Assembly (NCBI RefSeq): GCF_007859315.1
Contig: NZ_VOHA01000007.1
Location: forward strand, 310,001 to 374,000
Source of the DNA: Reyranella sp. CPCC 100927
GTDB lineage: Bacteria; Pseudomonadota; Alphaproteobacteria; Reyranellales; Reyranellaceae
DNA length: 64,000 nucleotides
Direction: 5' to 3'
Below, one piece after another: positions 42,033-51,339 of this stretch (position 1 is the first letter of the stretch; each line of letters starts with the position of its first letter). The translations under genes were made by a program, and so were the position numbers. The notes beneath the pieces were generated by a model. That model did no database searches, was not told the DNA's origin, and saw nothing but the letters and a program-made list of their open reading frames with translations.

Positions 42033-43106
42033 ATGAGTGCTTCCGGCAAAATCGTCATCGCACTTGACGGGATGGGTGGTGACCGGGCGCCGGATATGGT
42101 CGTCCGCGGTGCCGATATCGCGCGACAGCGCTATCCCGACGCCACGTTCCTGCTGTTCGGCGACAAGGCCCGTCTGGAGCCGATGGTCGCCAAAACCCGC
42201 TGGCTCAAGACTGCCTGCGAAATCATTGCGGCCGCCGATGTCGTCACCAATGACGACAAGCCGACGGCGGCTCTGCGCAAGCGCCGCTCTTCCAGCATGG
42301 GTATGGCCATCGACGCGGTGGCCGAGGGGAAGGCCGACTGTGTCGTGTCGGCCGGTAATACTGGAGCCTTGCTGGCGACGGCCACGGTCGGGCTGCGCAT
42401 GCTGCCGGGCGTTCGGCGTCCGGCGCTGTGCTCATTCCTGCCCACCATGCGCGGCGAGACAGCCATGCTCGATCTCGGCGCTAACCTGCAATGCGACGCG
42501 AACAACCTGATCGAGTTCGCCGTCATGGGCTCGGTCTTTGCCAAGAGTGTGCTGGGCATCGATGCGCCGACCGTCGGTCTACTCAACGTCGGTGCCGAGG
42601 AAGGCAAGGGCAACGAGACCCTGCGCGATGCGGCAGCCATGCTGCGCGTCGAGGACAGCCCGGTCGTCTTTCACGGCTTCGTCGAAGGCGACGATATCGG
42701 TGCCGGAACCGTTGACGTCGTGGTCACCGACGGCTTCACTGGCAATGTCGCGCTGAAGACGATCGAAGGCACCGCCAAGCTTTACGCGGGCTTCGTGCGC
42801 CAGACCTTCAAGACGTCGACCCTGGCCAAGCTCAGCTATGTGTTGTCCAGCAGCGCCTGGAAGAAGTTTGGCCAGCGTGTCGATCCGCGGCGCTACAATG
42901 GTGGCGTGTTCCTGGGCCTGAACGGCGTCTGCGTCAAAAGCCATGGCGGCACCGACGAGCTTGGTTTCGCCTATGCACTCGGTGTCGCTGTGGATCTCGC
43001 GAAATACCACTTCAGCGACAAGGTGGTCGAAGAGTTGAGTCTCTTCCGTCGAGCGCTCGGCGAGGTGCCGGCCGCCGCGGCAGGTGGCGTGGTGGGGGCA
43101 GCATGA
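42033..43106 (+). CDS. plsX: Phosphate acyltransferase PlsX
   Basis: 357 residues. Converts acyl-ACP and phosphate to acyl-phosphate, the first step of phospholipid synthesis through PlsY. Family motifs: [78 protein letters not shown]. It overlaps fabH by 4 bp (ATGA). Confidence 0.97.
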   Translation: MSASGKIVIALDGMGGDRAPDMVVRGADIARQRYPDATFLLFGDKARLEPMVAKTRWLKTACEIIAAADVVTNDDKPTAALRKRRSSSMGMAIDAVAEGKADCVVSAGNTGALLATATVGLRMLPGVRRPALCSFLPTMRGETAMLDLGANLQCDANNLIEFAVMGSVFAKSVLGIDAPTVGLLNVGAEEGKGNETLRDAAAMLRVEDSPVVFHGFVEGDDIGAGTVDVVVTDGFTGNVALKTIEGTAKLYAGFVRQTFKTSTLAKLSYVLSSSAWKKFGQRVDPRRYNGGVFLGLNGVCVKSHGGTDELGFAYALGVAVDLAKYHFSDKVVEELSLFRRALGEVPAAAAGGVVGAA

Positions 43107-44074
43107 TCCGGTCGATCGTCGAAAGCTGCGGCACCTACCTGCCCGAGCGCGTGATGACCAACGAGGAGTTGGCGCGCAAAATCGACACGTCCGATGAATG
43201 GATCGTGCAGCGCACCGGGATCCGCACACGGCACGTCGCTGCCGAGGGCGAGTTCACGTCACATCTGGCCACGAAGGCAGCTGCCAAGGCACTGGAGCGC
43301 GCCGGCGTTGCGGCTTCGGATCTCGACCTGATCGTACTGGCGACATCAACGCCGGATGAAACCTTCCCCGCCACCGCCACCGCCGTGCAGGCCAATCTGG
43401 GCATGACCCGGGGGGCGGCCTTCGACGTGCAGGCGGTCTGTTCCGGGTTCGTCTATGCATTGTCGGTCGCCGACAGCATGATCAAGAACCGCATGGCCGG
43501 CACGGCCCTGGTCATCGGTGCCGAAACCTTCTCGCGGATCCTCGACTGGAACGATCGCGGCACCTGCGTGCTGTTCGGCGATGGCGCGGGCGCGGTAGTG
43601 GTGAAGGCGGGCGAGGGCCAGGGGACGGCCGCAGACCGGGGCATCCTGGCCTCGACGCTGCATTCCGACGGGCGCCATCACGACCTTCTCTATGTCGATG
43701 GCGGACCCTCGTCGACCCGGACCACGGGCTACCTGCGTATGCAGGGGCGCGAGGTGTTCAAGCACGCCGTGACCAACCTGGCGGCCGTGGTGGGGGAGTC
43801 CCTGCAATTGGCGGGTCTGGCACCTCAGGATGTCGATTGGCTGGTGCCGCACCAGGCGAACAAGCGCATCATCGACGGCACCGGCCGGAAGCTCGGCCTG
43901 TCCGGTGACAAAGTCGTGGTCACTGTCGATCGCCACGCCAACACATCGGCGGCATCGATCCCCCTGGCACTGGATGTGGCCATCAGCGATGGTCGTATTC
44001 AGCGTGGCCACGTGGTCCTGCTGGAGGCCATGGGTGGCGGGTTGACCTGGGGTGCCAACGTTATTCGTTGGTAG
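43103..44074 (+). CDS. fabH: 3-oxoacyl-ACP synthase III
   Basis: 323 residues. Condenses acetyl-CoA with malonyl-ACP to start fatty-acid synthesis. The catalytic triad is visible: C113 (DVQAVCSGF), His in [11 protein letters not shown] and Asn in [24 protein letters not shown] and the C-terminal [13 protein letters not shown] complete the fold. Translationally coupled to plsX. Confidence 0.97.
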   Translation: MIRSIVESCGTYLPERVMTNEELARKIDTSDEWIVQRTGIRTRHVAAEGEFTSHLATKAAAKALERAGVAASDLDLIVLATSTPDETFPATATAVQANLGMTRGAAFDVQAVCSGFVYALSVADSMIKNRMAGTALVIGAETFSRILDWNDRGTCVLFGDGAGAVVVKAGEGQGTAADRGILASTLHSDGRHHDLLYVDGGPSSTRTTGYLRMQGREVFKHAVTNLAAVVGESLQLAGLAPQDVDWLVPHQANKRIIDGTGRKLGLSGDKVVVTVDRHANTSAASIPLALDVAISDGRIQRGHVVLLEAMGGGLTWGANVIRW

Positions 44075-44443
44075 ATCAATAGGTTATCGATGTTTTAGAA
44101 CGTCATGTGATATTATATGCGTGTTATTAATTAATGCAGCTGCAGATAATCTCAATTCAAGATAAACTTGAAGATAAGTTTTAACGTTAGATATCCCCGG
44201 TAACGGCCTAAAATCAGGTTGTTTAGAGGGGTTTCTTTGATATTTAATGAACCTCGTGGAGGAAGCGCGGTCTCCACCGGTGATTGAGGGAACGCCGGCA
44301 CGGATCCGCGACCTGACTTCCAGATGTCATGAGAGCCTGCTTTGTTCTCGTCGACACTATGATGCAAGGGGGGTAGCCATCTCCTTGTTATTGACGCATT
44401 TCCAGTTTCAGATTAAGGTTTAAGTGGGGAAGGGGAATGCTGG
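44075..44443. other. AT-rich intergenic region between fabH and ihfA
   Basis: 369 bp with no credible gene on either strand. It is markedly AT-rich (for example 44100-44230) compared with flanking genes, and holds the likely ihfA promoter near its right end. AT-rich tracts suit binding by nucleoid proteins such as IHF itself. Confidence 0.6.
44391..44419 (+). promoter_or_regulatory. Probable ihfA promoter
   Basis: -35 TTGACG at 44391-44396, 17-bp spacer, -10 TAAGGT at 44414-44419, 25 bp before the ihfA ATG. The -35 and spacing are good; the -10 matches 3 of 6. Confidence 0.5.
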
Positions 44444-44767
44444 ATGGATCAACGGACGATCACCCGCGCTGATCTCAGCGAAGCGGTGTTCCAAGAGGTC
44501 GGTTTATCTCGAAACGAATCAGCAGACCTTGTCGAGGTCATTCTCGCCGAGATCGCTGCATCGTTGGCGCGTGGCGAGACCGTGAAGATTTCCAGTTTTG
44601 GCAGCTTCACCGTTCGCGACAAGGGCCAACGGATCGGCCGTAATCCAAAAACAGGTCAGGAAGTTCCAATCCTGCCCCGGCGTGTCCTCGTCTTCCGTGC
44701 GTCGAATGTGTTGAAATCGAGAATAAATAACACGGCGCCAACGACGGTTGATGTGGAAGGTGAATAA
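44444..44767 (+). CDS. ihfA: Integration host factor alpha subunit
   Basis: 107 residues. DNA-bending nucleoid protein that works as a heterodimer with IhfB. The beta-arm motif [17 protein letters not shown] contains the intercalating proline, and [15 protein letters not shown] is typical. Its stop overlaps the start of the MerR gene by one base (TAATG). The fabH-ihfA-merR order is common in alphaproteobacteria. Confidence 0.95.
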   Translation: MDQRTITRADLSEAVFQEVGLSRNESADLVEVILAEIAASLARGETVKISSFGSFTVRDKGQRIGRNPKTGQEVPILPRRVLVFRASNVLKSRINNTAPTTVDVEGE

Positions 44768-45267
44768 TGGTCACTGCCAGCGCATCCATGCCGGAACGTC
44801 GGCTCGAGAAATCGGCCCATGCGTTCCGCACAATCAGTGAAGTTGCGACCGAACTCGACGTGCCGCAGCACGTTCTGCGGTTCTGGGAAAGCAAGTTCAG
44901 CCAGGTCCGTCCGCTTAAACGCGGTGGCGGGCGCCGTTACTATCGGCCAGAGGATATCGACCTGCTGCGTCGAATCCGCTCGCTGCTGTACGACGACGGC
45001 TACACCATCAAGGGCGTGCAGCGCCTGTTGAAGGAAAGCCGGGGGCGCCTCAGCCAGCGTGACGGCCTTGCCGCGCTGCCCGAGCCACGCCTCGTCGAGG
45101 TCGACGCGCCCCGGGCTGAGCTGCCGCGGACGGGCCCGCAGCCGTCGACGGAGCGTCTGCTGCCGCGTACGGCCCGCGTCGATCCCGGCAAACGCCAGGA
45201 GATCGAGACCGTTCTGGAAGATCTGCAGAACGCGCTCGAACTGCTGCGCAAGACGCTGCACACGTAA
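44767..45267 (+). CDS. MerR-family regulator next to ihfA
   Basis: 166 residues. MerR helix-turn-helix at 16-85 ([51 protein letters not shown] ... [17 protein letters not shown]). A Pro/Arg-rich linker and a C-terminal helix ([22 protein letters not shown]) follow. There are no metal-binding cysteines, so it is not a metal sensor. It is cotranscribed with ihfA; its targets are not known. Confidence 0.88.
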   Translation: MVTASASMPERRLEKSAHAFRTISEVATELDVPQHVLRFWESKFSQVRPLKRGGGRRYYRPEDIDLLRRIRSLLYDDGYTIKGVQRLLKESRGRLSQRDGLAALPEPRLVEVDAPRAELPRTGPQPSTERLLPRTARVDPGKRQEIETVLEDLQNALELLRKTLHT

Positions 45268-45375
45268 GGCACGTCAAGAAACACATGGTGTCGTCGTGCG
45301 TGACGGCACCGTGTCGTCTTTCGCATACGAAGCATTGCAATCCGCAGACGGGAAGGGCTATGGTCCGCCCGCTTT

Positions 45376-45395
45376 GACGCCACGGAAGTGGCGTC
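45376..45395. repeat. Stem-loop in front of tRNA-Pro
   Basis: GACGCCAC-GGAA-GTGGCGTC, a perfect 8-bp stem with a GGAA tetraloop, 10 bp before the tRNA. There is no T-run. It could end the ihfA-merR transcript or sit in the tRNA leader. Confidence 0.55.
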
Positions 45396-45405
45396 TGCAC
45401 CCGGT

Positions 45406-45482
45406 CGGGGCGTAGCGCAGTCTGGTAGCGCATCAGTCTGGGGGACTGGGGGTCGTCGGTTCAAATCCGGCCGCCCCGACCA
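45406..45482 (+). tRNA. tRNA-Pro (anticodon GGG), CCA encoded
   Basis: 77-nt cloverleaf: acceptor CGGGGCG pairs with CGCCCCG; D-stem GCGC/GCGC around AGTCTGGTA; anticodon stem TCAGT/ACTGG around loop CTGGGGG (anticodon GGG); T-arm with GGTTCAAATCC. The discriminator base A is followed by an encoded CCA. It lies downstream of the ihfA-merR pair. Confidence 0.97.
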
Positions 45483-45592
45483 ATCATCTCAAGGGCTCAA
45501 CCAGTTTCCTTGATCAACACGGAAGGCCTACCTGTGCCTTCTGTGCGTTCACTAATGTCACTGTTCACGGCCCTCAGAGAGGGCCGGCAGCG

Positions 45593-45955
45593 TCAGTCGA
45601 CCAGGGTCATGCGGTGGCTGATGCCCGGTGACATCTTCAGATCGAGTGCCTGTTCGACCGCGGCGCGCCCCGATGCCGTGAGCTTGCAGACAAGCCAGTC
45701 GGGCTTCAGTGGATTGCTGAACCACGGTTCGGCCCAGCCGCGCTCAATGCAGTGGCGAACGATCGATGCCTCGAACTCCTGGCCGTCGAGGTCGAACAGC
45801 GGCAGCTTGCCGCCAGGCTGGTTCAAGCCGCGTCTGAGATAAGAAATCTCTCTATCATTAATAAAAACAGTATCTTGATGGTCGATATTCGATTGATTTA
45901 TTAACTTCGATGCTGGCCGCGCCAGCTTACGTGCAGCACCCATGATTGACCCCAT
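45593..45955 (-). CDS. Hypothetical small protein, winged-helix-like
   Basis: 120 residues from the ATG at 45955 (another ATG at 45943). The C-terminal part (FEASIVRHCIERGWAEPWFSNPLKPDWLVCKLTASGRAAVEQAL) looks like a compact helix-wing unit found in hypothetical proteins of this bacterial group. The 5' third is AT-rich (Asn/Ile/Lys-rich segment INQSNIDHQDTVFINDREISYL), unlike neighbours. The function is unknown; it sits alone between tRNA-Pro and cutA. Confidence 0.55.
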   Translation of the reverse strand: MGSIMGAARKLARPASKLINQSNIDHQDTVFINDREISYLRRGLNQPGGKLPLFDLDGQEFEASIVRHCIERGWAEPWFSNPLKPDWLVCKLTASGRAAVEQALDLKMSPGISHRMTLVD

Positions 45956-46071
45956 GCAGAACGCATCCCCGCTGAAAGAATACTCGACAACCATATGAAA
46001 ATAAAACAAAAATCCTGATTGGCGGTGGTTGGTGCCCAAATCACCGCATGTAGTGGCGAGCGGAGGAGCGC

Positions 46072-46404
46072 ATGTCCCAGGTGTTGTTCGTTTACGCCAC
46101 GGCGAGTGATGCCGCGGAGGCCGAGCGCATCGGCGAGGCCGTGGTTGATGAACGCCTGGCTGCCTGTGCCAATGTCATCGATGGCATGCGATCGATTTTC
46201 CGCTGGCAGGGCAGTGTGCAGAAGGGGCGTGAGGCGATCCTGATCCTGAAAACCCGCGAGGATCTGTTCGACGAGCTCAAGCAACGGATCGTCGAACTGC
46301 ACTCCTATGAGCTGCCGTGCATCGTGGCGATGCCGGTCACCGTGGGGCACGAGCCGTTTCTCGACTGGGTTGCCAGCGAAACCGGGCCCAGCGAGATGGT
46401 CTGA
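46072..46404 (+). CDS. cutA: Divalent-cation tolerance protein CutA
   Basis: 110 residues, trimeric PII-like fold. Signature: VVDERLAACANVIDGMRSIFRWQGSVQKGREAILILKTREDLFDELKQRI and HSYELPCIVAMPV. GGAGGAG precedes the ATG. The family has been linked to copper tolerance, but its exact role is unsettled. Confidence 0.94.
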   Translation: MSQVLFVYATASDAAEAERIGEAVVDERLAACANVIDGMRSIFRWQGSVQKGREAILILKTREDLFDELKQRIVELHSYELPCIVAMPVTVGHEPFLDWVASETGPSEMV

Positions 46405-46521
46405 GGCGATACGCAATACGGCGATGCATCGCCGGTGATTGTTTGCCCTGCGACATATGCCCAAGATGCGGGCAAATAAAATTGCCGGGCATGCGAGTGC
46501 CCGCTGATCGAGTAACCCCCG

Positions 46522-47838
46522 ATGTCCACTCTGTCGCCACCCGCGCCGTCCGCACGCATCGCCAACGAGGGGCTGATTCTCGGCTACTCCTCGATGGGCC
46601 ATGCCCTGATGCACTACATGGCGGCCTTCTTTCCCTACATCGCCGTGGGCATGGCAGCGTCCTGGGGCGAGCCGGGCAAGCCGCTCGATCACCAGGTTGT
46701 CCTGCTGCCGCTGTGGCAGCTGGCGGCGTTCCTGCTCGGCCTGGTGGCATTGCCGTCCGGCTGGCTCAGCGATCGCTGGAGCGCGCCCGGCATGATCGTG
46801 GTGATGTTCATGGGCATGGGCGTATCGTCGATCGCCTGTGCGTTTGTGCCCGACCGGGATTTCCTGCTGCTTGAGCTGGCGATGGCGGCACTGGGGGTAT
46901 TCGCGGCGATCTACCATGCCGTCGGTATCGCCTGGGTGATGCGCAACTCCTCGCGTCCGGGCCACGCAATGGGGATCAACGGCGTTTTCGGTAGCGCCGG
47001 CCTGGCTGCGTGCGGCGCCGTGACGGGACTGCTGATCAACTTCTTTTCGTGGCGGGCGGCTTTTCTCGTACCCGGCGTCGTCTGCCTGATCATCGGCCTG
47101 GGGCTGCTCTATCATTGGAAGACCGGCAGGGTGAGTGATCGGCCGATGCCGGCGATGACCGGCAAGGCGCCCAGCCGTGGCGATCTGGTGCGGGTGTTCA
47201 TCATCCTGACGGTCACGATGTTCGCCGGCGGTGTCATCTGGCAGGCGATCCAATATGGTGCACCCGGGTTGTTCGAACAGCGCATGGCCACCGAGATCGA
47301 CTGGCTGCAGACCGTGACCAACGGGCAGCTCGCGGCAGAAGCCAAGAAGATGGCTTTCTGGGTCGGTCTGTTCGGCTCGGCCGTCTACCTCGCCTCGGGC
47401 GTTACCCAGTATTTCCTGGGCGGCCTGTCCGACCGCTATTCACTGAAGACCGTCTATACGATCTGCGCGTTCCTGCAGATCCTGGCCATGGTGGGCCTGG
47501 GGTTGCTGCCGGGATACGGCGTCCTGGTGGCAGCGATGGCATCGGCCATCATCAGCTCGGCCTCTGGCCCGGCTGAGAACCTGCTGATCGGGCGCTATAC
47601 GCCGACTAAGTATCACGGTCTGGGCTTCGGCGCGAAGTTCATCGTCGCGTTCGGTGCCGGTCCGGTGGCGATCTGGCTGATCGCGCACCTCAAGGCGCTC
47701 ACCGGAAGCCTGGAACTGCTGTTCCTGGGCCTGGCGGCAACCGGCGTACTGGTGTGGCTCGTGGCGCTGATGCTGCCGTCAGGCGACAGCAAGCCGGCGG
47801 CCTCGCCGGCAGTGCCACGTCCTGTACCGGCTGAATAA
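46522..47838 (+). CDS. MFS transporter
   Basis: 438 residues with about 12 membrane segments. The MFS loop 2-3 motif reads GWLSDRWSAPGMIVVM. The cytoplasmic mid-loop is near residues 205-235, and GLGFGAKFIVAFGAGPVAIWLI marks TM11. It stands alone with its own upstream gap; the substrate is unknown. Confidence 0.88.
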   Translation: MSTLSPPAPSARIANEGLILGYSSMGHALMHYMAAFFPYIAVGMAASWGEPGKPLDHQVVLLPLWQLAAFLLGLVALPSGWLSDRWSAPGMIVVMFMGMGVSSIACAFVPDRDFLLLELAMAALGVFAAIYHAVGIAWVMRNSSRPGHAMGINGVFGSAGLAACGAVTGLLINFFSWRAAFLVPGVVCLIIGLGLLYHWKTGRVSDRPMPAMTGKAPSRGDLVRVFIILTVTMFAGGVIWQAIQYGAPGLFEQRMATEIDWLQTVTNGQLAAEAKKMAFWVGLFGSAVYLASGVTQYFLGGLSDRYSLKTVYTICAFLQILAMVGLGLLPGYGVLVAAMASAIISSASGPAENLLIGRYTPTKYHGLGFGAKFIVAFGAGPVAIWLIAHLKALTGSLELLFLGLAATGVLVWLVALMLPSGDSKPAASPAVPRPVPAE

Positions 47839-47847
47839 ACCGGACGC

Positions 47848-48447
47848 CTACTTCCCGCGGAACGCCGGTCGCGACAGGCAGCGGTCGAGCCAGTTGGCGA
47901 CGTCGCTGTTGCCGGTCATGTCGAGCTTGACCAGCTTTGCCCAAGCCATGATGGCAGCCAGATTGAGGTCGGCAATCGTGAAGGTGTCGCCCAGCAAGTA
48001 GGACTTGCCCTTCAGCGCCTGATTGAGAACGCTCAGGGGCGACTGCAGCGCCGTCTTGGCGTCCTCGACGGCCTTCGGGTTCTTCTTGTCAGCGGGCGTC
48101 ATGAACGTGTCGATGACGATGGTCAGGAGCGGCTTCTCGACCTCGGTCATGCCCCAGAAGCTCCACTGATAGGTGCGGGCTTCATCACCGATCGTCGTCG
48201 GCCACAGGGACTTGCCGTACTTGTGCGCCAGATAGAGATTGATCGCCATCGACTCGAACAGCGTGACGTCGCCGTCCACCATCGCCGGCACTTTGCCGTT
48301 CGGGTTGATCCTCGCGAACTCGGGATCGGCCTTCAGCGCTTTGGAGTCCGTGCCCAGATGCTCGAACTCGATGCCGCATTCGCGCGCGCACCACAACGCG
48401 CGCGCGGCGCGCGACTGCACGGATCCGTAGATCTTCACCTGGGCCAT
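47848..48447 (-). CDS. Glutathione S-transferase family protein
   Basis: 199 residues from the ATG at 48447, which has GAGG 5-6 bp upstream. The N-terminal thioredoxin-like domain has VKIYGSVQSRAARALWCARECGIEFE, then NPNGKVPAMVDGDVTLFESMAINLYLAHKYG (the glutathione-binding Pro and Glu-Ser). The all-helical C-domain has LLGDTFTIADLNLAAIMAWA. It is convergent with the MFS gene. Confidence 0.92.
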   Translation of the reverse strand: MAQVKIYGSVQSRAARALWCARECGIEFEHLGTDSKALKADPEFARINPNGKVPAMVDGDVTLFESMAINLYLAHKYGKSLWPTTIGDEARTYQWSFWGMTEVEKPLLTIVIDTFMTPADKKNPKAVEDAKTALQSPLSVLNQALKGKSYLLGDTFTIADLNLAAIMAWAKLVKLDMTGNSDVANWLDRCLSRPAFRGK

Positions 48448-48523
48448 CGTTTCCTCGGTTGTTCGCTGCCGTGCCGGCGCGCCGGCAGATCTCCATTCAA
48501 GAGCGTGAGGCGCCGGCAGTGCA

Positions 48524-48554
48524 AACAAAAAAGCCCGCCGATGATGGCGGGCTT
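48524..48554 (-). terminator. Rho-independent terminator of metY
   Basis: On the minus strand, AAGCCCGCC-ATCATC-GGCGGGCTT (9-bp stem, 48531-48554) is followed by a T-run (TTTTTTG, from the A-run starting near 48527), about 30 bp after the metY stop. Confidence 0.9.
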
Positions 48555-48584
48555 TCGCACGGCGAGGGGACCGCGGCGCAATGG

Positions 48585-49898
48585 CTATTGCGCCGCTTTG
48601 GCGACGCCTGAAGTGGCCTTCGCCAATCCCTGTTCGAGGTCGGCGATGATGTCGGCGACACTCTCGATGCCGATCGACAGACGCACGACATCGGGGCCGG
48701 CGCCGGCGGCCACGCGCTGCTCTTCGGTGAGCTGGCGATGCGTCGTGGAGGCGGGGTGGATGATCAGGCTCTTGGCATCACCGATATTGGCCAGGTGCGA
48801 GAACAGCTCGACCGAGTCGACCAGCCGCACGCCTGCCTCGTAGCCGCTCTTCAGCCCGAACGTGAACACCGACCCGGCGCCCTTGGGCAGGTATTTCCGG
48901 GCCAGCGCGTGATACTTGTTGGACTTCAGGCCGGCATAGTTGACCCACGCCACCGCCGGGTGGGCTTCGAGATACTCGGCGACCGTCTGCGCATTGGCCG
49001 AGTGTCGTTCCATGCGCAGCGCCAGGGTCTCGATGCCGAGCATGGTGATCCAGGCATTGATGGGCGCCTGCGAGGGGCCGAGATCGCGCAAGCCCACGGC
49101 ATGGCTGTGGAACGTGTAGGCCATGTCGCCGAAGGTCTCGTAGAAGTTCAGCCCATGGTATGCCGGCTCCGGGCCGGCCAGCGATGGAAACTTGCCGCCG
49201 CGCGACCAGTCGAACTTGCCCGAGTCGACGATGGCGCCGCCCATGGTCGTGCCGGTGCCGCACAGGAACTTGGTGGTGGAGTGCACCACCAAGGTGGCGC
49301 CCCACTCGATGGGACGGCAGAGGTAGGGCGAGGCCAGCGTGTTGTCGACCAGGAGCGGCACGCCGACCTGGTCGGCAATCTTCGCGATCGCCTCGATGTC
49401 GCAGACGACCCCGCCGGGATTGGCCAGGCTCTCGATAAAGAATGCCTTGGTCTTTGCCGTCACGGCCTTGCGGAAGTTCTCCGGGTCATCCGGATCGACG
49501 AACACCGCCTTCCAGCCGAACTTGGGATAGGTGTTCTTCATCTGCTGGATCGAGCCGCCGTAGAGCTTGGTGCTGGCGACGATCTCGTCCCCGGGCGCCA
49601 TCAACGGAAAGAGCCCGAGGACCTGGGCGGCGTGGCCCGACGACGCGACAACGGCGCCACGGCCGCCCTCGAGTGCTGCAAGCCGTGCCTCCAGCGCCGC
49701 CGTGGTGGGGTTGGTCAGGCGCGAATAGATGAAGCCGACGGTCTGAAGGTTGAACAGCGCGGCGGCATGGTCGGCGTCTTCGAAAACGTAGGCCGTCGTC
49801 TGATGGATCGGCAACGCACGCGAGCCGGTCGTGGGGTCCGGCGCCGCGCCGGCGTGGATCGATAGCGTTTCGAAACCGTAATTCGATGGGCCGGTCAT
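48585..49898 (-). CDS. metY: O-acetylhomoserine aminocarboxypropyltransferase (sulfhydrylase)
   Basis: 437-residue PLP enzyme of the Cys/Met metabolism family that makes homocysteine from O-acetylhomoserine and sulfide. It begins YGFETLSIHAGAAPDPTTGSRALPIHQTTAYVF. The PLP lysine is in VVHSTTKFLCGTGTTMGG and NPGGVVCDIEAIAKIA binds the cofactor ring. GGAGG lies 9 bp upstream of the ATG. No SAM-II riboswitch was recognised in the leader. Confidence 0.95.
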   Translation of the reverse strand: MTGPSNYGFETLSIHAGAAPDPTTGSRALPIHQTTAYVFEDADHAAALFNLQTVGFIYSRLTNPTTAALEARLAALEGGRGAVVASSGHAAQVLGLFPLMAPGDEIVASTKLYGGSIQQMKNTYPKFGWKAVFVDPDDPENFRKAVTAKTKAFFIESLANPGGVVCDIEAIAKIADQVGVPLLVDNTLASPYLCRPIEWGATLVVHSTTKFLCGTGTTMGGAIVDSGKFDWSRGGKFPSLAGPEPAYHGLNFYETFGDMAYTFHSHAVGLRDLGPSQAPINAWITMLGIETLALRMERHSANAQTVAEYLEAHPAVAWVNYAGLKSNKYHALARKYLPKGAGSVFTFGLKSGYEAGVRLVDSVELFSHLANIGDAKSLIIHPASTTHRQLTEEQRVAAGAGPDVVRLSIGIESVADIIADLEQGLAKATSGVAKAAQ

Positions 49899-50064
49899 GT
49901 GTGTTTACCTCCGCTGTTCCTGGCGCTGTATAGCCGCTTTGAGTGTCTTGTGTGAACATCCGGACGCGGCATCCTCATGTCCGGTATGCCGCGGCCAGAC
50001 GTGACAGGCATTCGACTGGCGGAATAAGGTGCAGGACGACAAGAACGCGCAGGGAGTCTTTCGC

Positions 50065-51291
50065 GTGAACGCCAAGCCGAGAGGTCGTCAGTTCTTCCAG
50101 AATCCGGGGCCGACGAATATTCCCGACCGCGTGTTGCGCGCGATGGACCGCGCGGTGCTCGATTTCCTCAGCGAGGAGTTCCTGGCCATTCACCGCGCCT
50201 GTCACGCCGGCGTGAAGCGGGTGCTGAAGACACAGCAACAGCTGTTCATGTATGCCGCCAGCGGCCATGGCGCCTGGGAAGCCGCGCTCAGCAACGTGCT
50301 GTCGCCCGGCGATCGTGTCCTGATGCTGGAGTCCGGTTACTTTTCCGACAGCTGGACCCAGATGGCGAACCATCTCGGACTGCAGGTCGAGACCGTGCCG
50401 GCCGAATGGCGTCATGGCGTGGGCCTGGATGCCGTTATCGAGAAGCTGACGGCTGATGCAGCGCACGCGATCAAGGCCGTGCTGGTGGTGCACAACGAGA
50501 CGGCGACGGGCCTGACGCTGTCGGTGCCGGAGGTGCGTCGCGCGATCGATGAAGCGAGGCACCCGGCCTTGCTCTTCGTTGACACGATCTCCTCGCTCGG
50601 CTGCATGGACTTCCGCATGGATGCGTGGGGCGTCGACATTGCCGTGGGCGGCAGCCAGAAGGGGCTGATGCTGCCCACCGGGATGTCGTTCACCGGCGTC
50701 AGCGCGAAAGCCGTGGCCGCCTCGGCGGAGGGCAAGACACGCCGCCACTACTGGGACTGGCGTGAGATGGGCGGGCGCGATCCGCAGCGCTTCCTGGGAA
50801 CGACGCCTGTACACCTGTTCTTCGGGCTCGAAGAGGCGCTGAAACTTCTGGATGAAGAAGGGCTCGATGCGGTGTTTGCGCGTCATCACCGCTTGGCCGC
50901 CGCAACGCGGGCCGCGGTGGTGCACTGGGGCGGCAACGCCAGAAGCAATGTCAAGGCGGACGCCAAAGGCATCTCGAAGGGCGTGAAGGCGATCGAGCTG
51001 TTCTGCGCCGACGACGCACGCCTATCGAATTCGGTGACAGCGGTGATGCTGCCGGAAGGTCACGATGCCGATGCGGTTCGCCGCACCGCGCTCAACCGGT
51101 TCAACCTGTCGCTCGGCGGTGGTTTGGGTACGCTCGGTGGCCGTGTGTTCCGGATCGGGCATATGGGTGATCTGAACGAACCGATGCTCCTGGGCGCGCT
51201 GGCGACGGTGGAGTTGACGTTCAAGACCTGCGGCGTGCCGCACCAAGCGGGTGGAGTCGAAGCGGCGATCCAGGCTCTGGCCGCGAACTGA
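50065..51291 (+). CDS. Class V aminotransferase (serine/aspartate-glyoxylate type)
   Basis: 408 residues from the GTG at 50065, preferred because GGGAG lies 8 bp upstream; a GTG at 50029 would add 12 residues. The PLP lysine is in VDIAVGGSQKGLMLPTG, and LFVDTISSLGCMDFRMDAWG holds the ring-binding Asp. FFQNPGPTNIP and HNETATGLTL match the glyoxylate-aminotransferase branch. The next gene (48 bp) is a class II aldolase, so they may be in one pathway. The exact amino donor is not determinable. Confidence 0.9.
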   Translation: MNAKPRGRQFFQNPGPTNIPDRVLRAMDRAVLDFLSEEFLAIHRACHAGVKRVLKTQQQLFMYAASGHGAWEAALSNVLSPGDRVLMLESGYFSDSWTQMANHLGLQVETVPAEWRHGVGLDAVIEKLTADAAHAIKAVLVVHNETATGLTLSVPEVRRAIDEARHPALLFVDTISSLGCMDFRMDAWGVDIAVGGSQKGLMLPTGMSFTGVSAKAVAASAEGKTRRHYWDWREMGGRDPQRFLGTTPVHLFFGLEEALKLLDEEGLDAVFARHHRLAAATRAAVVHWGGNARSNVKADAKGISKGVKAIELFCADDARLSNSVTAVMLPEGHDADAVRRTALNRFNLSLGGGLGTLGGRVFRIGHMGDLNEPMLLGALATVELTFKTCGVPHQAGGVEAAIQALAAN

Positions 51292-51339
51292 GAGGTTCGA
51301 GGCCGGACATGACACGGCGACAGATCGGAGGAGGGTACC

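Noticed and set aside
49899-50020. SAM-II riboswitch in the metY leader
   Set aside because: The conserved AT-rich SAM-II core and pseudoknot sequences were not recognisable; only a GGAGG ribosome site stands out.
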